In this document: positions 1 to 9,313 of the stretch, one piece after another
Layout: each line of letters opens with the position of its first letter
How positions within the stretch are numbered: the first letter of the stretch is position 1
Origin: Streptomyces viridiviolaceus
GTDB taxonomy: Bacteria > Actinomycetota > Actinomycetes > Streptomycetales > Streptomycetaceae
DNA: 64,000 bases
NCBI RefSeq assembly: GCF_014650995.1
Contig: NZ_BMWA01000007.1
Location: forward strand, 157,899-221,898
Reading direction: 5' to 3'
Program-made: the position numbers and the translations under genes
Notes under the pieces: generated by a model
Database searches by the model: none
Seen by the model: the letters and a program-made list of their open reading frames with translations, nothing else
What the model was told of the DNA's origin: nothing

Positions 1-722
1 GCGACCTGCGCGGTGAGGAACTCGCGCAGCGCAGCGACGCGCATCACGGAGGCGTCGACGACCTCGCCCTTCTTCACCGGCACCGACTCGCGCAGGACGG
101 TGGTGGAGCCGTCGTCGCCCTTCAGTTCGATGCGCAGCGCGCCGTCCTCGGCGATCACCACGGACTTCTCGGTGGAACGGAAGTCGTCGACGCCCATGGT
201 CGCCACGTTGGTCTTGGACTCGGCGGTCCAGGCGCCCATGCGGTGCGGGTGCGTCTTCGCGTAGTTCTTCACCGAGGCCGGGGCCCGGCGGTCGGAGTTG
301 CCCTCACGCAGGACCGGGTTGACCGCGGAGCCCTTGACCTTGTCGTAGCGGGCGCGGATCTCGCGCTCCTCGTCGGTCTTGGGGTCGTCCGGGTAGTCCG
401 GCAGCGCGTAGCCCTGGCCCTGCAGCTCGGCGATCGCGGCCTTGAGCTGCGGGATCGACGCCGAGATGTTCGGCAGCTTGATGATGTTGGCGGCGGGCGT
501 CTTGGCCAGCTCACCGAGCTCGGCGAGGGCGTCCGGGATGCGCTGGTCCTCGGTCAGGTACTCCGGGAACACGGCGATGATGCGCCCGGCCAGCGAGATG
601 TCCCGGGTCTCCACGGAGACACCCGCCTGCGAGGCGTACGCCCGGATGACCGGCAGGAAGGAATACGTCGCCAGGGCCGGGGCCTCGTCAGTGTGCGTAT
701 AGATGATGGTCGAGTCAGTCAC
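1..722 (-). CDS. icd: monomeric NADP-dependent isocitrate dehydrogenase, N-terminal part (runs off the window)
   Basis: Decarboxylates isocitrate to 2-oxoglutarate with NADP in the TCA cycle, in the cytoplasm. The leftward reading frame starts at a GTG (720-722) and gives [20 protein letters not shown], followed by [15 protein letters not shown] and [15 protein letters not shown] blocks typical of the large monomeric IDH (about 740 residues). Only about 240 residues are here; the rest lies beyond position 1. The frame has no stop and strong third-position GC. It is the first leftward gene of its unit, with about 130 bp separating it from the mscS-like gene. Family recognition is from the N-terminal sequence only. 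Confidence 0.9.
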   Translation of the reverse strand, partial: MTDSTIIYTHTDEAPALATYSFLPVIRAYASQAGVSVETRDISLAGRIIAVFPEYLTEDQRIPDALAELGELAKTPAANIIKLPNISASIPQLKAAIAELQGQGYALPDYPDDPKTDEEREIRARYDKVKGSAVNPVLREGNSDRRAPASVKNYAKTHPHRMGAWTAESKTNVATMGVDDFRSTEKSVVIAEDGALRIELKGDDGSTTVLRESVPVKKGEVVDASVMRVAALREFLTAQV

Positions 723-850
723 CGGGTGCTCCGCTCCACGTCTGCAACATTGCTCGACATCAAGATATCTCGTGATCGACCTCGGCTCGACAGGGGTCGC
801 GCGGAGATTCCGGACACCCGGCCGCGCGCCCCTGTCGAACAAGCGGTCGA

Positions 851-1930
851 TCAGGTGAAGGGGACGGCGTCCTCGCCCGCCCGCTGCTGCGGGATGACCA
901 CGGTCCCCTGCTGCAGCGCCACCGTCCGGGCGGGCGCCGGAATACGGATGCCCTCCTCGCGGTACCGCTTGTGCAGGCGCTTGATGAACTCGTGCTTGAT
1001 CCGGTACTGGTCGCTGAACTCGCCGACACCCAGGATCACCGTGAACCCGATCCTGGAGTCGCCGAAGGTGTGGAAGCGCACGGCCGGCTCGTGCTCCGGC
1101 ACCGCCCCGGTGATCTCGGTCATCACCTCGGCGACCACCTCGGTGGTCACCCGCTCCACGTGGTCCAGGTCACTGTCGTAGGCGACGCCGACCTGGACCA
1201 TGATGGTCAGCTGCTGCTCGGGGCGCATGAAGTTGGTCATGTTCGACTTCGCGAGCTGCCCGTTCGGGATCACCACCAGGTTGTTGGACAGCTCGCGGAC
1301 GGTGGTCTGCCGCCAGTTGATGTCCTCCACATAGCCCTCCTCGCCGCTGCTGAGCTGGATGTAGTCACCGGGCTGCACGGTCTTCGAGGCCAGGATGTGG
1401 ATGCCGGCGAAGAGGTTGGCGAGCGTGTCCTGCAAGGCCAGGGCGACCGCCAGACCGCCGACGCCGAGGGCGGTGAGCAGCGGCGCTATGGAGATGCCCA
1501 GCGTCTGCAGGACCACCAGGAAGCCGATCGCCAGCACCAGGATGCGGGTGATGTTGACGAAGATCGTGGCGGACGCCGCGACCCCGGAGCGGGACGTCGT
1601 CACCGTGCGCACCAGTCCGGCGATCACCCGCGCCGCCGACACCGTCGCCACGAAGATCAGCAGCACGGTCAGGACCTGGTTGACGTTGTGCTGCACCGTT
1701 CTCGTCAGCGGCAGCGCCGCCGCCGCGCTCGCCGTGCCGCCCACGACCGCGGCCCACGGCACGATCGAGCGCAGGGCGTCGACGATCACGTCGTCACCGC
1801 TCCAGCGCGTCCGCTTGGCGTGCCCCGCCAGCCAGCGCAGCAGCATGCGCAGCAGGAACGCCCCCACCAGGCCCGCGGCCAGCGCGATGCCGGCCAGCAC
1901 CAGGTCGTCCACCGTGAGGTCGCGCGTCAC
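851..1930 (-). CDS. MscS-family small-conductance mechanosensitive channel
   Basis: 359-residue membrane protein of the MscS family, which releases solutes on osmotic downshock. Hydrophobic segments at about residues 8-30, 55-75, 85-108 and 130-175 are followed by the pore helix with its Gly/Ala pattern ([20 protein letters not shown]) and the soluble beta domain. The start is GTG at 1928-1930, eight bases after GGAGGTGACCG-type Shine-Dalgarno sequence. Length fits an MscS protein with one or two extra N-terminal helices. Next to the permease but with its own leader, so probably transcribed separately. Confidence 0.9.
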   Translation of the reverse strand: MTRDLTVDDLVLAGIALAAGLVGAFLLRMLLRWLAGHAKRTRWSGDDVIVDALRSIVPWAAVVGGTASAAAALPLTRTVQHNVNQVLTVLLIFVATVSAARVIAGLVRTVTTSRSGVAASATIFVNITRILVLAIGFLVVLQTLGISIAPLLTALGVGGLAVALALQDTLANLFAGIHILASKTVQPGDYIQLSSGEEGYVEDINWRQTTVRELSNNLVVIPNGQLAKSNMTNFMRPEQQLTIMVQVGVAYDSDLDHVERVTTEVVAEVMTEITGAVPEHEPAVRFHTFGDSRIGFTVILGVGEFSDQYRIKHEFIKRLHKRYREEGIRIPAPARTVALQQGTVVIPQQRAGEDAVPFT

Positions 1931-2022
1931 CGGTCACCTCCGGGGAGTGCGGCGGCGAAAGCCCTCGCCGACGGGCGGATGTGAAGTCTCGTCACGTCGT
2001 CACCTGCTCGATTCCGGGATGT

Positions 2023-2065
2023 GCGATCGCGCCGGTCCGAAGGACAGTTCGACCGGCGCGATCGC
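2023..2065 (-). terminator. long GC hairpin behind the amino-acid permease
   Basis: Perfect inverted repeat with 15-bp arms (GCGATCGCGCCGGTC at 2023-2037 and its complement at 2051-2065) around a 13-base loop. It lies 45 bases past the stop of the leftward permease and before mscS. There is no U-tract, as is usual for Streptomyces terminators. Confidence 0.7.
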
Positions 2066-2109
2066 TCATCCTGCCGCATCCGGCACGGCAGTCCGTACCG
2101 ACCGGTGTC

Positions 2110-3627
2110 TCAGACGATGCCCTCGGCCAGTTCGGCCTGCTCCCGGTCGTCGCCGTACGCGGCGGTCGTGGGCGTCCCGTACGAACGACGGGCGACGAAC
2201 CACCACACCGTGGCCAGCACCAGTACGACGACGAGGGCGACGGCTGCGTAGTTCATCGTGTCGACCGTCACCGGCGACGACTGCGGCAGACAGAACAGCA
2301 CGGTGACGAACGCCACCCACACCACCGCCGTCCAGCCGATCGGCCTGCTCCACCGGCCCAGGTTCCACGGCCCCGGCGTGAACCGGTCGCCCGCCCGCAG
2401 CCGCAGCAGCACCGGGATGGCGTACGCGGGCGTGATGCCGATGACGTTGATGGCGGTGACCGCGCCGTACGCCGTCGCCGAGTACAGCGACGGCAGGGCC
2501 AGCACGCAGGCGACGGCCACCGACAGCCACACCGCGGCGACCGGCGTCTGGGTCCGGGCCGACACCTTGCGCCACAGGGCGGAGCCGGGCAGCGCCCCGT
2601 CCCGGCTGAAGGCGAACACCATGCGGCTGGCGGCGGCGACCTCGGCGTTGCCGCAGAACAACTGGGCGACGATCACCACGAGCAGCAGCGCGCTCGCGCC
2701 GTCCGTGCCCAGACCGTCCAGCAGGATCTGTGCGGGCGGCACCCCGGTCGCGGTGTTCCGCGTGGCGTCGTAGTCCTGGATGGCGAAGGTCAGCCCGGCC
2801 AGCAGCACGAACCCCGCGAGCCACGACACCCAGATGGCCCGCACGATGCCGCGCGCGGCCGACACCGAGGCGTTCGAGGTCTCCTCGGACAGATGGGCCG
2901 AGGCGTCGTACCCGGAGAACGTGTACTGCGCGAGCAGCAGGCCGATCGCGGCCACGTACAGCGGGCTCTCCCAGCCGGTGTCGTTGACGAACTCCGTGAA
3001 CACGAACGACGGCGACCGGTGGTGGTCGGGGACGATCACCAGCGCGCCGACGATGAGGGCCACACCGGCCAGGTGCCACCACACGCTGACGGAGTTCAGC
3101 ACACTGACCAGCCGCACCCCGAAGAGGTTGAGCACGGCGTGCAGCAGCAGGATCACGACGAATATCAGCATCGTCTTCCCCGGCGTCGGCTCGAAGCCCC
3201 ACTGGAGGTTCAGGAACGCGCCCGTGAACAGGGCGGCCCCGTAGTCGATACCGGCGATGGCGCCGAGCAGGCCCAGCAGGTTCAGCCAGCCCGTGTACCA
3301 GCCCCAGCGGCGGCCCCCGAGCCGGTCGGCCATGTAGTACAGCGCGCCGGAGGTCGGGTACGCGCTGGTGACCTCCGCCAGCGCGAGCCCCACGCACAGC
3401 ACGAACAGGCCGACGCCCGCCCAGCCCCACAGCATCACCGCGGGGCCGCCGGTGCCCAGCCCGAAGCCGTACAGGGTCATGCAGCCGGACAGGATGGAGA
3501 TCACCGAGAAGCTGATGGCGAAGTTGCCGAATCCGCCCATGCGGCGGGCCAGCACCGGCCGGTAGCCGAGTTCGCGCAGGCGCTGCTCCTCGTCGGTCGC
3601 ACCGGACGGGTCAGGGTTCGATGACAT
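2110..3627 (-). CDS. APC-superfamily amino acid permease
   Basis: 505-residue transporter of the amino acid-polyamine-organocation superfamily, nearest by motif to bacterial GABA/amino-acid permeases. The N-terminus has RELGYRPVLARRMGGFGNFA and the conserved first helix FAISFSVISILSG; about 12 hydrophobic segments follow. ATG at 3625-3627 is preceded by GGAGG with good spacing. The substrate cannot be read from sequence. It ends at a strong hairpin (2023-2065). The short gap to the upstream leftward gene (3655) allows a two-gene transcript. Confidence 0.9.
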   Translation of the reverse strand: MSSNPDPSGATDEEQRLRELGYRPVLARRMGGFGNFAISFSVISILSGCMTLYGFGLGTGGPAVMLWGWAGVGLFVLCVGLALAEVTSAYPTSGALYYMADRLGGRRWGWYTGWLNLLGLLGAIAGIDYGAALFTGAFLNLQWGFEPTPGKTMLIFVVILLLHAVLNLFGVRLVSVLNSVSVWWHLAGVALIVGALVIVPDHHRSPSFVFTEFVNDTGWESPLYVAAIGLLLAQYTFSGYDASAHLSEETSNASVSAARGIVRAIWVSWLAGFVLLAGLTFAIQDYDATRNTATGVPPAQILLDGLGTDGASALLLVVIVAQLFCGNAEVAAASRMVFAFSRDGALPGSALWRKVSARTQTPVAAVWLSVAVACVLALPSLYSATAYGAVTAINVIGITPAYAIPVLLRLRAGDRFTPGPWNLGRWSRPIGWTAVVWVAFVTVLFCLPQSSPVTVDTMNYAAVALVVVLVLATVWWFVARRSYGTPTTAAYGDDREQAELAEGIV

Positions 3628-3654
3628 GCGGGGGCCTCCGGAGGCAGTGGGGGG

Positions 3655-4659
3655 TCAGGGACGCCGGCCGCCGTCGCGGGCGGCCGACCGGCTACGGGCC
3701 CGGGCCTGGAGGAAGACCTCCACCGCCCGGTCGGGATCGCCCGCGCCCGGCGCGCGGTGCGCCCAGGGCACCGGGGTGCAGTACGGGCCGAGCGCGTCGA
3801 ACACCTGGGCCGCCTCGGGGAACTGCAGCGCGCCCCACAGGGCGTGGGCCAGGTGATTGAGGTCCAGCAGGGAGCGTTCGGCGCGGTGGGTGAGCACGAA
3901 CCAGGAGTGGTACGCCTGACGCGCCTCACGGGTGGCGTCCTCCGACACCCAGTGCAGATCGAGAGCGGCGTCCCGGCCGCCCGAGCGGCGATAGCGCTCC
4001 ACCCGCACGTACAGGGGGAGCACGTGCAGCGCCGAACCCGGCGGAGCCGATCCGGCGGCCCACTGCGCGAACCCCGCCGCCCGAGCGAGCCGCCCCGAGT
4101 CACCCCGCGGGTACAGGAACTGCAGCATGCGATGGTGCGCCTCCCGGTTGTACGGGTCCCGCTCCGCCGCCCGGGCCAGCAGCCCCCACGGCCCCGGCGG
4201 CAGCATCGGCTCCGGCGGCGCCACTCGGTGCTCCGCCCAGCGCTGCTCCTCGTCCAGCCGGGCCAGCGCCAGCAGGCACACCCACGGCACCGGGTCGAAG
4301 GGCGCGGCACGCGTCGCCGCGTCGCTCGCGTGCCAGCCCTGGAGCCACAGCTCGCGCGTGCGACGGTGCTCCTCGCGGTGCGCCCGCAGCGCGCGCTCCA
4401 CCGCGACCCGGGCGTGCATCACCGCGGCCGCCACGCTGTGCGGCTCCTCCGCGCGCCACGCCCGCACCACGTCGGTACCGGCGGCCGAGGCGGCCAGCAC
4501 CTGGGTGCGCTGCGTCCACTGCCACCAGGTCGTGGTCTGTTCGAGCAGGCTGCGCATCGACATCCAGCGTCCCGCGCGCAGTTCCTGCAGGGCGGCGCGC
4601 AACGCGGTGTCGTGACCGGCGGGATCGTAGGCGGGGCGCGCTCCGTCTCTGGCCCTCAC
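3655..4659 (-). CDS. conserved hypothetical protein, helical repeat (TPR-like)
   Basis: 334 residues, Trp- and Arg-rich, almost all alpha-helical by composition, with repeated helix pairs such as ALRAALQELRAGRW, MHARVAVERALRAHREEH and LLARAAERDPYNREAHHRML that look like tetratricopeptide units. No catalytic motif or signal peptide. The GTG start (4657-4659) has GGGAG eight bases upstream, and TATAGT at 4758-4763 is a plausible -10. I recognise it as a Streptomyces-type conserved protein but assign no function. It may share a transcript with the permease 27 bases downstream. Confidence 0.65.
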   Translation of the reverse strand: MRARDGARPAYDPAGHDTALRAALQELRAGRWMSMRSLLEQTTTWWQWTQRTQVLAASAAGTDVVRAWRAEEPHSVAAAVMHARVAVERALRAHREEHRRTRELWLQGWHASDAATRAAPFDPVPWVCLLALARLDEEQRWAEHRVAPPEPMLPPGPWGLLARAAERDPYNREAHHRMLQFLYPRGDSGRLARAAGFAQWAAGSAPPGSALHVLPLYVRVERYRRSGGRDAALDLHWVSEDATREARQAYHSWFVLTHRAERSLLDLNHLAHALWGALQFPEAAQVFDALGPYCTPVPWAHRAPGAGDPDRAVEVFLQARARSRSAARDGGRRP

Positions 4660-4757
4660 CCGCCCGCTCCCGGGGGCGGAACGGACGGGACGGCAGGGTG
4701 GAGTAACAAACAGCCTCCCCTGGGCGGCGGTCGAGGAGTCGCGAGTGGTCGGCGGCC

Positions 4758-4783
4758 ACTATAGAGGCGGAGGTTCCGCCTCT
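4758..4783 (-). promoter_or_regulatory. -10 box adjoining a perfect 9-bp inverted repeat
   Basis: On the minus strand TATAGT (4758-4763) could be the -10 of the gene ending at 3655. Sharing its outermost base with that box, a perfect inverted repeat AGAGGCGGA-GGT-TCCGCCTCT fills 4763-4783, that is the spacer where a repressor would act. It also lies about 150 bp upstream of the divergent glycerol kinase gene, so it could serve either. The cognate regulator is unknown. Confidence 0.45.
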
Positions 4784-4930
4784 GTCCGGATTTCCCCCAG
4801 CCGCGCAACGTCACTGCCGCCAGCTGGACCTGACTGTGGGTCAGACGTCCTTGACGGGATGTGCTCGCGGCGGCAGGCTGGCGCGCAGTGATCGCCGAAG
4901 CCTTCGGCGCGGACGGCCGGGAGGGGTGCG

Positions 4931-6376
4931 ATGACCAGTGCGGTGCTCGCCGTCGACCAGGGCACGTCCGGCACCAAGGCCCTGGTGATCTGCCCCGAAC
5001 GCGGCGTCATCGGCACCGGCTTCGCCGAGGTCCGCCCCCGGTACCCGGCCGCCGGCCGGGTGGAGGTCGACCCCGAGGACCTGTACGGCTCGGTGGTCGA
5101 CGCCGGCCGCCGCGCGCTGGCCGAGGCGGGCGAGCCCGTCGCAGCGCTCGGCCTGGCCAACCAGGGCGAGACCGTACTGGCCTGGGACCCGGAAACCGGC
5201 CGCCCGCTGACCGACGCGCTGGTCTGGCAGGACCGCCGCGCCGAGAGCGTCTGCGCGGACCTCGCCCCGCACGCGGACGAGCTGCGGCACCTGACCGGCC
5301 TGCCCCTCGACCCGTACTTCGCCGCGCCGAAAATGGCCTGGATACGACGGCACCTCACCCCCGAGGGCCGCGTCACCACCTCCGACGCCTGGCTGGTCCA
5401 CCGGCTCACCGGCGCCTGCGTCACCGACGCCGCCACCGCCTCCCGCACCCAGCTCCTCGACCTCGACCGCGCCACCTGGTCGCCACGCGCCCTGGAGCTG
5501 TACGGCCTGTCCGCCGAAGGGCTCCCCGACGTCGTCGACAACGCCGGTGCCATCGGGACGACCGACGCCTTCGGCACCAAGACGCCGATCCCGCTCACCG
5601 GCCTCGCCGTCGACCAGCAGGCCGCCCTGCTCGCCCAGCGGATCACCGCGCCCGGTGCCGCCAAGTGCACCTACGGGACCGGCGCGTTCCTCCTCGCGCA
5701 CACCGGCGACACCCCCCGGCGCGGCACCTCCGGCCTGGTGAGCTGCATCGCCTGGCGGCTCGCCGGAAGCGCCGGCTACTGCCTCGACGGCCAGGTCTAC
5801 ACAGCCGCGTCCGCCGTGCGCTGGCTCACCGACCTCGGCGTCATCACCGGAGCCGCCGACCTCGACACCGTGGGCAGCACCGTCGCGGACAGCGGCGGCG
5901 TCACCTTCGTCCCCGCGCTGGCCGGGCTCGCCGCCCCCTGGTGGCGCGGCGACCTGCGCGGCTCCCTCACCGGGCTCGGCCTCGACACCACGCCCGGACA
6001 CCTGGTGCGCGCCCTGTGCGAGGGCCTGGCCGCCCAGGTCGTCGCACTCGCCGAGGCCACGGCGGCCGACCTCGGCGCCCCCCTCGCGTCCCTGCGCGTC
6101 GACGGCGGACTGACCCGCTCCGCCCTGCTCATGCAGACCCAGGCCGACCTGCTGCAGTGCCCCGTGGAGGTGTCCGCGCTGCCGGACGCCACCGCGCTCG
6201 GCGTCGGTGCGCTGGCCCGGCTCGGCGCCCGGCCGGGCCTGACGGTGACCGAGGCGCTGCCCGAGGGCCCACCGGCCGCCGTGTACGAACCGCGCATCAC
6301 CGCCACCGAGGCCACCGAACGCCTCGCCCGCTTCCGCGCAGCGGTCGCCGCACTGCTCGCCGGGGGCCCGGCATGA
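4931..6376 (+). CDS. glpK: FGGY-family carbohydrate kinase, probable glycerol kinase
   Basis: 481 residues. Phosphorylates glycerol (or a related polyol) with ATP. The first ATPase lobe begins AVLAVDQGTSGTKALV; the substrate region has LANQGETVLAWD and VWQDRRAES; the second lobe has CTYGTGAFLL and the FGGY-type LRVDGGLTRSALLMQTQADLL. Start ATG 4931 follows GGGAGGGGTGCG. The stop overlaps the next ATG (ATGA at 6373-6376). Company with two FAD dehydrogenases supports glycerol; the family also contains xylulose and other sugar kinases. Confidence 0.82.
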   Translation: MTSAVLAVDQGTSGTKALVICPERGVIGTGFAEVRPRYPAAGRVEVDPEDLYGSVVDAGRRALAEAGEPVAALGLANQGETVLAWDPETGRPLTDALVWQDRRAESVCADLAPHADELRHLTGLPLDPYFAAPKMAWIRRHLTPEGRVTTSDAWLVHRLTGACVTDAATASRTQLLDLDRATWSPRALELYGLSAEGLPDVVDNAGAIGTTDAFGTKTPIPLTGLAVDQQAALLAQRITAPGAAKCTYGTGAFLLAHTGDTPRRGTSGLVSCIAWRLAGSAGYCLDGQVYTAASAVRWLTDLGVITGAADLDTVGSTVADSGGVTFVPALAGLAAPWWRGDLRGSLTGLGLDTTPGHLVRALCEGLAAQVVALAEATAADLGAPLASLRVDGGLTRSALLMQTQADLLQCPVEVSALPDATALGVGALARLGARPGLTVTEALPEGPPAAVYEPRITATEATERLARFRAAVAALLAGGPA

Positions 6377-6669
6377 GGGCGACGGCGCCGGTGTCCGTCG
6401 TGCGGGCCCCAGGCGTGGCGGTGACCGCGTCCGTGCTCTTCGTGCGGGCCCCAGGCGTGGCGGTGACCGCGTCCATGCTCTTCGTGCGGGCCCCAGGCGT
6501 GGCGGTGACCGTGCCGGTGTCCGTCGTGCGGGCCCCAGGCGTGGCGGTGACCGTGCCGGTGTCCGTCGTGCGGGCCCCAGGCGTGACCGCCACCGCGCCC
6601 GCGCCCTTCGTGCGGACCCGCGGCATGACGGCCACCGCACCCGTGCCGCTCGAACGGACCCCCGCATGA
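6373..6669 (+). CDS. 98-residue tandem-repeat ORF coupled between kinase and dehydrogenase
   Basis: The frame starts inside the kinase stop (ATGA at 6373-6376) and ends inside the next start (ATGA at 6666-6669). It encodes nine leading residues, six copies of a 14-residue unit (VRAPGVAVTASVLF and variants) and a five-residue tail. No domain, signal or membrane segment is evident. The downstream dehydrogenase ATG has only a poor Shine-Dalgarno sequence, so translation of this repeat is probably needed to couple the two genes. It may be a real small protein or a coding minisatellite that stays in frame because its unit is 42 bases. The opposite strand is also open, so coding is inferred from the double overlap. 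Confidence 0.55.
   Translation: MRATAPVSVVRAPGVAVTASVLFVRAPGVAVTASMLFVRAPGVAVTVPVSVVRAPGVAVTVPVSVVRAPGVTATAPAPFVRTRGMTATAPVPLERTPA
6400..6651 (+). repeat. 42-bp tandem repeat, six units
   Basis: Units at 6400, 6442, 6484, 6526, 6568 and 6610. Each opens with GTGCGGGCCCCAGGCGTGGC or a close variant; the first four are nearly identical, and the last two have diverged. The second half alternates between two versions (ending CTCTTC or TCCGTC). The 42-base period keeps one reading frame open. Confidence 0.92.
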
Positions 6670-8069
6670 CGGTCACGACCTCCGGACCCCTGCCCACCGG
6701 CCCGTACGACGTGGCGATCGTCGGCGCCGGTGTGGTCGGCTCCGCCATCGCGCGCCGGCTCGCGCACCACCCCCGGCTGCGCATCGCGCTGGTCGAGGCG
6801 CAGGACGACGTCGGCCAGGGCACCTCCAAGGCCAACACCGCCATCCTGCACACCGGGTTCGACGCCGTTCCCGGCACCCTGGAGGCACGGCTCGTCCGTG
6901 AGGGCGCCCGCGAACTCGCCGCCTATGCCGCCGAGTCCGGCATCCCCGTCGAACCGGTCGGCGCGCTCCTCGTCGCCTGGGACGAGGAACAGCTCGCCGC
7001 CCTGCCCCGCCTCGCCGAGAAGGCCGAGCGCAACGAGTACCACGCCACCCGCCTCCTCGGCCCCGCCGAGCTGTACGACCGGGAACCCCACCTCGGTCCC
7101 GGCGCGCTCGGCGCCCTGCACGTGCCCGGCGAGAGCATCATCTGCCCGTGGACGACGACCCTGGCGTACGCCACCCAGGCCGTCCGCAACGGAGTGGACC
7201 TGCACCTCGACTCACCGGTCGAAGGGGCGGCACGCCACGACGGCGTCCACCACCTGACGACGCCGCGCGGCCCCCTCCGCGCCCGCTGGCTGGTCAACGC
7301 GGCCGGACTGCACGCCGACACCCTCGACCGGCTGCTCGGGCACGACGACTTCACCGTCACCCCTCGCCGCGGCCAGCTCATCGTCCACGACAAGTTCGCC
7401 CGCGCCCTGGTCCGGCACATCCTCCTGCCCGTGCCCACGGCCCTCGGCAAGGGCGTCCTGGTCGCCCCCACGGTCCACGGCAACGTCCTGCTCGGCCCCA
7501 CCGCCGAGGACCTGGACGACAGAACCGCCACCAACTCCACCGCCGAGGGCCTCGACCGGCTGCGCGAGCAGGGCCGCCGTATCCTGCCCGCACTGCTGGA
7601 CGAGGAGGTCACCGCCGTCTACGCGGGGCTGCGCGCCGCCACCGGAGTCGACGACTACCGGATCGCCGCCCACCCCGACCAGGCCTACGTCACCGTCGGC
7701 GGCATCCGGTCCACCGGCCTCACCGCCTCCCTCGCCATCGCGGCGCACGTCACCGCCCTGCTCACCGACGCCGGCCTCGACCCCGGCCCCGAGCGCGCGC
7801 CGGCCCCGGTGCGCATGCCCAACCTCGGCGAGGCGTTCCCGCGCCCGTACCAGCGGCCCGACCTCGTCGCCGCCGACCCGGACCACGGTCGCCTGGTCTG
7901 CCACTGCGAGCGGGTCTCCCGTGGCGAGATCCGCGACGCCCTCGCCAGTACGATCCCGCCCCGCAGCCTCGACGGCCTGCGCCGCCGGACCCGGGCCGGG
8001 GCGGGACGCTGCCAGGGCTTCTACTGCGGGGCCGCGGTGCGGGCGCTGTTCGAGGAGGCCCAGGGATGA
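6666..8069 (+). CDS. glpA: FAD-dependent glycerol-3-phosphate dehydrogenase, GlpA-like, with C-terminal [2Fe-2S]-type domain
   Basis: 467 residues. Oxidises glycerol-3-phosphate to dihydroxyacetone phosphate with FAD. The Rossmann motif VAIVGAGVVGSAIARRL lies at residues 15-31, the DAO fold fills the middle, and the C-terminus has a BFD-like cysteine set (LVCHCERVSRGEIRDAL at about 412-428, then GRCQGFYCG at about 447-455). That architecture is GlpA or Thermotoga/Clostridium type, not the shorter aerobic GlpD. Translation is coupled at both ends by ATGA overlaps. Substrate is inferred from the kinase neighbour. Confidence 0.82.
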   Translation: MTVTTSGPLPTGPYDVAIVGAGVVGSAIARRLAHHPRLRIALVEAQDDVGQGTSKANTAILHTGFDAVPGTLEARLVREGARELAAYAAESGIPVEPVGALLVAWDEEQLAALPRLAEKAERNEYHATRLLGPAELYDREPHLGPGALGALHVPGESIICPWTTTLAYATQAVRNGVDLHLDSPVEGAARHDGVHHLTTPRGPLRARWLVNAAGLHADTLDRLLGHDDFTVTPRRGQLIVHDKFARALVRHILLPVPTALGKGVLVAPTVHGNVLLGPTAEDLDDRTATNSTAEGLDRLREQGRRILPALLDEEVTAVYAGLRAATGVDDYRIAAHPDQAYVTVGGIRSTGLTASLAIAAHVTALLTDAGLDPGPERAPAPVRMPNLGEAFPRPYQRPDLVAADPDHGRLVCHCERVSRGEIRDALASTIPPRSLDGLRRRTRAGAGRCQGFYCGAAVRALFEEAQG

Positions 8070-9280
8070 CCCGGCACGTCGACGTCCTCGTGATCGGCGC
8101 CGGCCCCGCCGGACTCGCGGCCGCGTCCCGGCTGGCGGCCGGCGGGGCCCGCGTCGAGGTCCTGGACCGGGAGCAGCGGGCCGGGGGAGTGCCCCGGCAC
8201 TGCGCCCACGGCGGTTTCGGCACCCCGCTGCACCCGCTGACCGGACCCGCCTGCGCCCGGCTGCTCGCCGACGCCGCGACCCGCGCCGGAGCCGTCGTAA
8301 GGACCGGGGTGACCGCCCTCGACTGGGCGGGCCCGCGCACGCTCACCACCGTCGGACCCGAGGGCCCGGAGAACGTCGCCGCGGGCGCGGTCGTGCTGGC
8401 CACCGGCGCCCGCGAACGCCCCCGCGCCGCCCGCCTGGTGCCCGGCACCCGCCCCGCCGGCGTCTACACCACCGGCGAACTCCAGCAGGCCGTCCACCTG
8501 TACGGGCAGCCGATCGGCAGCCGCGCGGTGATCGTCGGCGCGGAGGACGTGTCCTACGCCGCCGCCGGCACCGTACGGGCCGCCGGGGCCGAGGTCGTCG
8601 CCCTGGTCACGCACCTGCCCCGGGCCCAGACCACGCCGGCCCGAGCCCTGGACGCCCGTCTCCGCCACCGCATCCCCCTCCTCACCGACACCACGATCAC
8701 AGAACTCCTCGGCCACGGACGCCCGACGGGCGTACGCGTCCGCCACCGCGACGGCCGCGCCGCGACCCTGCCCTGCGACACCGTCGTGTTCACCGGCGAC
8801 TTCGTCCCCGATCACGAACTGGCCCGGCGCGGCGGAATCGCCCTGGACCCCGGCACGCGCGGCCCCGCCGTGGACGGAGCCCTGCGCACCTCGCACCCCG
8901 GGGTCTTCGCCGTCGGCAGCGTGCTGCACGCCGTCCAGAGCGCGGCCACGGCGGCCCGCGAGGGGACGCACGCGGCGACCGCCGTACGCGACTGGCTCAC
9001 GGGCGCCGCATGGCCCGGCGGCGTCCCCCTGCTCGCCGACCCGCCGCTGCGCTGGATCGCGCCGAACCGCGTCACCCCGGCCGACCGCCTCCCCTACGTC
9101 CTGCGCACGACCGCCCTGCTGCCCCGCCCGGTCCTGCACGTCACCCAGGACGGCCGCCCGCTGCACCGCGAACGCCCGCGGCTGCGCACGGCCGTCCCGA
9201 ACCGCACCCTGACGCTGACGGCACGCTGGGCCCACCGGATCGACCCGGAGGGCGGCCCGGTGCGCGTCACGGCGGGCTGA
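8066..9280 (+). CDS. FAD/NAD(P)-dependent oxidoreductase, partner subunit of the GlpA-like dehydrogenase
   Basis: 404 residues with the FAD motif VLVIGAGPAGLAAASRLAAG at the N-terminus, ATGARERPR in the middle, an inserted second nucleotide-binding fold and the C-terminal FAD motif HPGVFAVGSVLHAVQSA. It resembles the small oxidoreductases that accompany GlpA-like proteins and the alpha subunits of opine/HCN oxidases. ATG 8066 overlaps the previous stop (ATGA) and has GAGGAGG upstream. It probably passes electrons from the GlpA-like protein. The DUF1667 protein often seen in such operons is absent here. Confidence 0.75.
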   Translation: MTRHVDVLVIGAGPAGLAAASRLAAGGARVEVLDREQRAGGVPRHCAHGGFGTPLHPLTGPACARLLADAATRAGAVVRTGVTALDWAGPRTLTTVGPEGPENVAAGAVVLATGARERPRAARLVPGTRPAGVYTTGELQQAVHLYGQPIGSRAVIVGAEDVSYAAAGTVRAAGAEVVALVTHLPRAQTTPARALDARLRHRIPLLTDTTITELLGHGRPTGVRVRHRDGRAATLPCDTVVFTGDFVPDHELARRGGIALDPGTRGPAVDGALRTSHPGVFAVGSVLHAVQSAATAAREGTHAATAVRDWLTGAAWPGGVPLLADPPLRWIAPNRVTPADRLPYVLRTTALLPRPVLHVTQDGRPLHRERPRLRTAVPNRTLTLTARWAHRIDPEGGPVRVTAG

Positions 9281-9313
9281 GACCGGTTCCGGCACCGCGA
9301 CGCGGGTCCGCCG

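Noticed and set aside
6400..6651. CRISPR-like spacing of the 42-bp repeats
   Set aside because: Units are contiguous with no unique spacers, GC-rich and in frame; a minisatellite.
6297..7205. 302-residue leftward frame across the repeats
   Set aside because: Antisense to the conserved GlpA-like protein; remains open only through codon bias.
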